Source: an uncultured Clostridia bacterium
GTDB taxonomy: Bacteria > Bacillota > Clostridia > Christensenellales > Borkfalkiaceae
Direction of reading: 5' to 3'
Length of the DNA: 61,129 nt
Assembly (NCBI GenBank): GCA_944341075.1
Contig: CALVLV010000012.1
Location: 1-61,129, forward strand
Under the pieces are notes generated by a model. That model worked only from the letters and a program-made list of their open reading frames with translations. It was not told the origin of the DNA and did not search any database. Shown piece after piece: positions 56,228 through 61,129 of the stretch. Positions within the stretch are counted from its first letter, which is position 1. Each line of letters begins with the position of its first letter. Made by a program: the position numbers and the translations under genes.

Positions 56228-59200
56228 TTATGCAGCTGCACCATCTGCGGGTATGGTTCCAAACACTTCGCCTTCGCCCGAAAGCTGTTCAAAAGAAGAT
56301 ACGTCAAAAGTTACTTCGGTGCGAGGGTAGCTTAAGATCATGCCGCCATCGTACACTATGACAAAGTGCCCGTCTTCGGCGCCCGAGGGGTAAATTGAGA
56401 ACAGCACTTCGCCCTCTGCGCTCACAGCCATATAATAGAGTATAACGCTTTGGCCCGTCTGCGAATTTTCGTAAGTGACAGGCTCGAACGAGGCCACATC
56501 GCAGGCAACTTCGGTGTATACGGGGTTGCCGTCTGCGCCTATTTCATAGGTGAACTGCGTTATGGTGGCAAGCCCGTATTCGTCGTAAGCTATTTCGTAC
56601 TTTTTGTAACCGAATGCATCGTTGACAACCATGCTTTCAGGTTCTGAAAATACGAAAGGCCCTACCGTGACGGCGCTGAATTTTGCACAGCCTTGCATAT
56701 TCAAAGATGTAAGCGTTTCTGCAAGGTAAGGGATGAAGTATTCTATTTCATCGTCGTATATTGCCGTACCGCTTGCATTGACCTGTTTACCCGTAAAGTT
56801 TAAGGTAAGGCAATCTATGCCGCTTATCTGAATATTTTCGCCGACTTCGTACGTGCCGAGCGCATATGCTGTTGACGTGCCGCTTGATATAACTATGAGC
56901 ATGTTTCCGTAGCCGTCCGTCTTTATGGTATATCCGGAACCATCGTCGTAGTCTAAGCCAAGCGTGAGTTCGTGCGATTTATCGCAATATGTAAACTGCG
57001 TTCCGCCCACGGTGAGCACTCCGTTTGAAAGTGAGCCCTGAACGGCAGTTCCCCCGGCAGGGGTGAACGTTATGCCGCCCGCAGTGATCACGGCAGTGCC
57101 GTAATCAGTCACATTGCCGTCTGCATCAAGGTACCTGTAGTATGAAAGACCGTTGTAGGTATATACCTCGTAAGAAGAAGTAACTTCGGGATCGGAAAGG
57201 CTTGTATAGCGCCAGTTCTGATCGGATGCTACGGGCATCTGCGGCTTGATTTCGCCGACAATTTCATTATAAGAAGCAAACTGCCAGTCGGCAATGTCTT
57301 TTATGTTCATTATCATGCAGCTGAAGTCGCCGACGGTGAGGTCGACGCGCGCATAATCGGTGCCGTCGAAGCCGTACAGAGTTACGCTGCCCGTAAGGTT
57401 TGCAACATCTGCGCCCTGCATATCTTTGAACGCGCTGAGGGAAACGGTATAGCCGTCAGCACCTGCCGCAACCGAACCTGCAGTGGCTGTGGCCGTATAT
57501 TCGTAGCGGACGCCATCATCCGTATAGGCAACATACGCTGTGCCGTCGCCCTTGAGGAACACCTGGGCATCGGCAAAGTTTGCCGCATTGGTAAGCAGCA
57601 CGGTATTGTCGCCCGTTACCTCGCGCAGGGGAACTTCGAGGCCGGAAGCAGTATTGTCATCGAGGAAGAAACTTCTGCTGCCAAGCTGCCTGAAGTTTGC
57701 ATCATAATATATTATGGTAAAGGTGGTCGCGTCTTCGCTTACGTAAAATTCAGAGTAAGCCGCACCCGAAACATCTGCTTCGGGTACAAGCGCACCCCCT
57801 GTCACCTTACACAGCTGAGGAACACCGAAAGCGTTGAAGGTGATGACGAAAGAGCCTTCGCTTTCCGCGTCGCCTATCACTGCACCGGCAAGCCCGTTGT
57901 ACACAAGAACGGGAACGAGCACGCGGGAATTATCTGCCGTATTTCTGTAGGGAAGTTCGGAAATTATAAAGTAGAAGTCGTAAACTTCTCCGCTGTCGGA
58001 GGCTATCTGCGAGTTCCACATGCGGACAGCCGTCTGGTTGCCGTAGAGCGGCTTTGCGTCTGCACCGACTATATTCTTATACTCATCTGCGGTGAGCACT
58101 TCATATCTGAAGTAATATCTGTTGGCAAACGAATTTGCCGTATCGGAATCAAGCCCTATAGATGTGAGGAACAGCATGTCGGGGTCGTTTACAAACACCG
58201 TGTTTCCGCCTGTAAATTCAAAGGAAACATTCCACTCGCCCGCGCTGTACGACCAATACGCCATACCGTGTTCGGCCGTTGATGCCTGCCCGGGATTTAC
58301 GTAAGCAATATATTCGGCCCAATCGGGAGCGGTGATGAAACTGTCTCTTGCAGTCGAAGGCACGCTTATTTTAAAACCTTCGTTCAGAACAAGGTTCCAG
58401 CCGTCGGTAACGCTTTGTTCAACGTCGTTGTTGAACGACTGTCCGCCTACAAGCATGGGCACGCTGCCGCCGCGGAAGATGACCTCTTCAAGCGAAGTGC
58501 ACTGGGCAAACGCCATTGAACCTATAGAACTTATGCCCGTGCCGAACTCCGCCACAGCAATTCCCGAACCGGTGAAACCGTAGTCGCCGATATTCTTGAG
58601 CGAATCGGGGAAACGCACGGATGTCAGGGAAGATGTAAACATAAAGGCCTCGTCGCCGATAGACCTCAGATTTTTGCCGAACTGCACATCGCCGAGCATA
58701 GCGCAGTAATAGAACGCGCCCGCGCCTATCGTTTCAACATTTGTCAACTCAGGGATATATGTAAAGCTGTTTAAAGGAACGTCGTATGTAATGACCTCGT
58801 ACCCTTCGGCAGCCTCTGCATCATGATCGCCCGTATATGAACGGAAGGCGTCGGTACCAATATATTTTACATAAGAAAGCCACTCGGGGCTTACGGGATA
58901 GCCTAAAGACGAATTATATCCGAACGTGTAGCAGGCCTCAAATGCCGACGTGCCTATCCTTACAAGATCCTCAGGATGGTCAAGCACGAGATTTTCAAGC
59001 GAAAGCGCATAATAGAAGGCGCCCTTGGCTATATCGTACACACTTTCGGTGACGCGCACCGTCGTCAGCGTTTCGGGAATAAGAAGTTCAGATATATCGG
59101 GGTTGCCGGTATAGTACTGCTGGCCGTCTGTATATACGGCAATGGAATACGTATTATCGGTATACTCTTCAGCACCGAACACATATGCAAGGAAACGGTT

Positions 59201-59977
59201 CTGCGTGCGTGAACCGCCGATAAAAGGTACCGTGAGCGACTGAAGGCTGTCAAGGCCTTCAAATGCGCCGCACTCTATGCTTGTATAATTTTCAGGAACT
59301 ACAAGCGAGGTGATATTGGCGCTGTCGGGGTTATCGCGGAATGCCCCCGCCTTTACGCTTGTTGCCGAAGAGGGCAGAACAAGTTCGGTATCGTCGCCGA
59401 GATATCTTATAACAACGCCGTTCTCGATTTCAAAATCGTTGTCGGAGGGAAGCGACCACACCGCATAAAGCGTAACTTTTTCGTTTTTTTCGCCTACATT
59501 GGCAACGCTTGCGCCGGCCTGATACTCAACTTCGCCACCCTTAACCTTAGTAAAGCCTGCAAGCTGTGACCCTTCGGGGGAAAGCGAAGGAAGCTTAACC
59601 TGATCGCCGCGCTTTATCTGACCATAGTCGAACGAGCCATAGCTGCCATAATCTACAGTGAGCGTATAGAACTGGTCTACCAATTTATAGTACAGGGTAA
59701 TATCCGATTCTGGAAATACGCTTTCCATATACAATGAAGTATAGGAAGAGTCCGTCCAATAGCCCTCAAAGTCCTTATTTTCAACATTTACGACGGGAAG
59801 AGGGTCGCCGGGAAGCCCTTCGGTGGGCTGCGACGCACCGTCCTCGCCGACAAGAGTAACCGTCACGCCCTTGACGCCGTGAACGGTATCTTCAGTGCAG
59901 GCGGCGGCAACGCCTATGCAGGCGACGGCCACAACGGCAAACAGAACGATGAACAACTTTTTTAAAATCCGATTCAT
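56228..59977 (-). CDS. LRR_5 lipoprotein, first gene of the minus-strand unit
   Basis: A 1249-residue lipoprotein. The signal peptide ends in VAAAC with the acceptor Cys at 27. An InlB-type repeat (about 96-176, ending VTLYAVWSL) is followed by a compact LRR_5 block (about 182-570, e.g. PDSLKNIGDYGFTGSG). The remaining 680 residues are beta-rich with several similar modules (TYNGLSYYRYLDADGNV, a FTPAGGTAV-type segment) that look like repeated lipocalin- or META-like barrels, though not identified. The ATG at 59977 has GAGGT five bases upstream; an open frame running to 60055 starts within the untranslated leader. Confidence 0.87.
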   Translation of the reverse strand: MNRILKKLFIVLFAVVAVACIGVAAACTEDTVHGVKGVTVTLVGEDGASQPTEGLPGDPLPVVNVENKDFEGYWTDSSYTSLYMESVFPESDITLYYKLVDQFYTLTVDYGSYGSFDYGQIKRGDQVKLPSLSPEGSQLAGFTKVKGGEVEYQAGASVANVGEKNEKVTLYAVWSLPSDNDFEIENGVVIRYLGDDTELVLPSSATSVKAGAFRDNPDSANITSLVVPENYTSIECGAFEGLDSLQSLTVPFIGGSRTQNRFLAYVFGAEEYTDNTYSIAVYTDGQQYYTGNPDISELLIPETLTTVRVTESVYDIAKGAFYYALSLENLVLDHPEDLVRIGTSAFEACYTFGYNSSLGYPVSPEWLSYVKYIGTDAFRSYTGDHDAEAAEGYEVITYDVPLNSFTYIPELTNVETIGAGAFYYCAMLGDVQFGKNLRSIGDEAFMFTSSLTSVRFPDSLKNIGDYGFTGSGIAVAEFGTGISSIGSMAFAQCTSLEEVIFRGGSVPMLVGGQSFNNDVEQSVTDGWNLVLNEGFKISVPSTARDSFITAPDWAEYIAYVNPGQASTAEHGMAYWSYSAGEWNVSFEFTGGNTVFVNDPDMLFLTSIGLDSDTANSFANRYYFRYEVLTADEYKNIVGADAKPLYGNQTAVRMWNSQIASDSGEVYDFYFIISELPYRNTADNSRVLVPVLVYNGLAGAVIGDAESEGSFVITFNAFGVPQLCKVTGGALVPEADVSGAAYSEFYVSEDATTFTIIYYDANFRQLGSRSFFLDDNTASGLEVPLREVTGDNTVLLTNAANFADAQVFLKGDGTAYVAYTDDGVRYEYTATATAGSVAAGADGYTVSLSAFKDMQGADVANLTGSVTLYGFDGTDYARVDLTVGDFSCMIMNIKDIADWQFASYNEIVGEIKPQMPVASDQNWRYTSLSDPEVTSSYEVYTYNGLSYYRYLDADGNVTDYGTAVITAGGITFTPAGGTAVQGSLSNGVLTVGGTQFTYCDKSHELTLGLDYDDGSGYTIKTDGYGNMLIVISSGTSTAYALGTYEVGENIQISGIDCLTLNFTGKQVNASGTAIYDDEIEYFIPYLAETLTSLNMQGCAKFSAVTVGPFVFSEPESMVVNDAFGYKKYEIAYDEYGLATITQFTYEIGADGNPVYTEVACDVASFEPVTYENSQTGQSVILYYMAVSAEGEVLFSIYPSGAEDGHFVIVYDGGMILSYPRTEVTFDVSSFEQLSGEGEVFGTIPADGAAA

Positions 59978-60101
59978 AAATACCTCGCGCAGAAATACAG
60001 GGGTTTTGCTGCCCGGATTGAATAAAAACCAAAACGGCACCATGAGCGTTTTCACGGTCCTGCCATAATTCTACACCAAACTTTTCCTTTTAACTCTCAT
60101 C

Positions 60102-60131
60102 ATTATACAGATTTTTACACAGCAAAGTCAA
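60102..60131 (-). promoter_or_regulatory. Promoter of the LRR-opp-protease unit
   Basis: Minus-strand TTGACT (60126-60131), an 18-base spacer and TATAAT (60102-60107). Transcription would start near 60095, about 118 bases before the first ATG. No other good promoter was found on this strand down to 39.5 kb, so this may drive a transcript of about 20.6 kb. Confidence 0.75.
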
Positions 60132-60437
60132 ATAAATCTCAACAACTTTTCAAATTAATAGTATTTAATTTATATATATGGTATATAAGAAAAAATTTAT
60201 AGAAACCTTACACGTGCAATATGCATAAATATACACATCAGATCAGAATGAGTATATGCATTATGTCCAATAACACTGTTACCTTATTTATTAAAACATC
60301 TTACAACACATGCCAAATAGACACTTTATGCCAAATAACGAGCAGTTTGCGCTAAACATATTGCAATTTGAATTAAGTCTGTTACAATATAAATGCAGGC
60401 AAGAACAAATCCTGCGCTTTACCCTCCTTTATATCAG
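60132..60437. other. AT-rich upstream region
   Basis: AT-rich sequence upstream of the minus-strand promoter. TGCCAAATA occurs twice, at 60311-60319 and 60329-60337, 18 bases apart, on the same strand; it could be a paired regulator site. No gene is supported. Confidence 0.4.
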
Positions 60438-60472
60438 GGCAGGGCGGACCGGATTTTCCGGTCCGCCCTGCC
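60438..60472. repeat. Perfect 15-bp hairpin
   Basis: GGCAGGGCGGACCGG (60438-60452), loop ATTTT, CCGGTCCGCCCTGCC (60458-60472). There is no T run on either side. Its core resembles the hairpin after tRNA-Gly. Confidence 0.75.
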
Positions 60473-60553
60473 TCGGTATTTGCACAGGCATCACGCAAAG
60501 CAATATTTGTGCGCAAAAAATCTAAAATAATACAAAAAGCCGCTTGTAACGCT

Positions 60554-60582
60554 TTGCTTTTTTGCAAAATATATGTTATATT
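60554..60582 (+). promoter_or_regulatory. tRNA-Gly promoter
   Basis: TTGCTT (60554-60559), a 17-base spacer and TATATT (60577-60582), 17 bases before the tRNA. Confidence 0.6.
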
Positions 60583-60599
60583 GTTAAAGATAAAACCGT

Positions 60600-60674
60600 G
60601 CAGGTGTCGCCTAGCGGTATGGCGTCAGCTTCCCAAGCTGATTTCGGCGGGTCCGACTCCCGTCACCTGCTCCA
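60600..60674 (+). tRNA. tRNA-Gly(CCC)
   Basis: Acceptor arms GCAGGTG and CACCTGC pair fully. The anticodon arm TCAGC-TTCCCAA-GCTGA gives anticodon CCC, reading GGG. The T-arm includes GGGTCCGACTCCC. The discriminator is T, as expected for glycine tRNAs, and the CCA end is encoded. It marks the right border of the envelope-gene block. Confidence 0.95.
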
Positions 60675-60688
60675 CTAACCAAATAAAA

Positions 60689-60729
60689 ACAGAGCAGGGC
60701 GGCGCATTTTATGCATCGCCCTGCTCTGT
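60689..60729 (+). terminator. Hairpin after tRNA-Gly
   Basis: ACAGAGCAGGGCG (60689-60701) pairs perfectly with CGCCCTGCTCTGT (60717-60729), with an inner GCAT/ATGC helix. Only TT follows, so it may be a weak terminator or a 3' processing barrier for the tRNA transcript. Confidence 0.55.
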
Positions 60730-60780
60730 TACATACAAAATTTATATAGACAAAAGGACCATTGTAATAAAGTATACTTT

Positions 60781-61129
60781 GAGGTGACGGGACTTGCGCC
60801 TTGAGCGGACGCGCACGGAAAACAACGGGTATCCGTTGTTTTGTCGTCGGTAGATCCCTCCGACCTACGGCGAATTTTTTTCGCCTTGCCTCCCCTCAAG
60901 TCCCGTATCACTTTTGTACACAAAAAAAGGTAAGCAACTAAATGTCGCTTACCTTTTTTGTGGTTGAGGTGACGGGACTTGCGCCTTGAGCGGACGCGCA
61001 CGGAAAACAACGGGTATCCGTTGTTTTGTCGTCGGTAGATCCCTCCGACCTGCGGCGAATTTTTTTCGCCTTGCCTCCCCTCAAGTCCCGTATCACTTTT
61101 GTACACAAAAAAAGGTAAGCAACTAAATG
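60781..61129. repeat. 185-bp tandem repeat with structured-RNA character
   Basis: Copy 1 is 60781-60965. Copy 2 starts at 60966 and runs to the window edge (164 bases), with one mismatch (60867 A against 61052 G). In each copy ACGGGACTTG (60787-60796 in copy 1) pairs with CAAGTCCCGT (60897-60906), enclosing AAAACAACGG/CCGTTGTTTT, GTCGG/CCGAC and GGCGAA/TTCGCC hairpins. A GGTAAGC/GCTTACC hairpin flanked by A and T runs (60922-60959) follows. No protein-coding character is evident. I do not recognise the family; it may encode a small RNA or be a mobile repeat. Confidence 0.85.

Noticed and set aside
14806-60674. Prophage or integrative element between the tRNA genes
   Set aside because: No integrase, recombinase, phage structural or mobilisation gene is present, and no direct repeat of either tRNA 3' end was found at the opposite border.
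60729-61106. A 125-residue open frame through the tandem repeat
   Set aside because: It runs through both copies in different frames, is rich in Arg/Lys from structured DNA, and has no ribosome site. The hairpins explain the sequence better.

Overview
The window reads as chromosomal DNA of a Gram-positive-type anaerobe of the class Clostridia, probably a gut lineage. The evidence is a PheST operon under a T-box leader, AGGAGG ribosome sites, lipoprotein signal peptides in place of an outer-membrane system, a HU-type protein, a [4Fe-4S] two-subunit fumarase, and BspA-type leucine-rich repeat (LRR_5) lipoproteins. The genus cannot be fixed from the sequence. No phage, transposase, integrase or CRISPR array was seen.

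Left part, 1-14.9 kb, is housekeeping. On the minus strand lie mfd, pth, prs, tadA, an M14 peptidase-like gene, rlmH and a CPBP membrane protease. On the plus strand lie the two fumarase subunits, a T-box leader with pheS-pheT, and a shikimate-kinase-like gene. A convergent HU gene follows. Several promoters are near consensus. Two of them place the -10 box exactly six bases before an ATG, suggesting leaderless transcripts.

From tRNA-Pro(CGG) at 14.8 kb to tRNA-Gly(CCC) at 60.6 kb lies a roughly 45-kb block of envelope genes in two convergent units. The plus-strand unit (15.5-38.9 kb) encodes a 2842-residue LRR lipoprotein, a membrane protein with a Gly-rich linker, a MoxR ATPase, a DUF58 protein, a BatA-like protein, a double-VWA membrane protein, a second LRR lipoprotein whose TTG start lies inside the preceding gene, and a 1215-residue lipoprotein of unknown role. 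It ends at a strong terminator at 39.0 kb.

The minus-strand unit (60.1 down to 39.5 kb) starts at one clear promoter. It encodes an LRR lipoprotein, a 90-residue membrane protein, an InlB-repeat lipoprotein, a complete oligopeptide ABC transporter (oppA-B-C-D-F) and a 2536-residue membrane-anchored subtilisin-like protease carrying its own LRR_5 domain. The inferred logic is surface binding, proteolysis and peptide import from one transcript. The facing MoxR/VWA unit may assemble or control envelope proteins.

The right end (60.78 kb onward) holds a 185-bp tandem repeat. Each unit can fold into an outer stem around three hairpins followed by a terminator-like hairpin, and a copy junction resembles a tRNA 3' end on the minus strand. 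I do not recognise this element; with the two envelope operons it is the best lead in the window.
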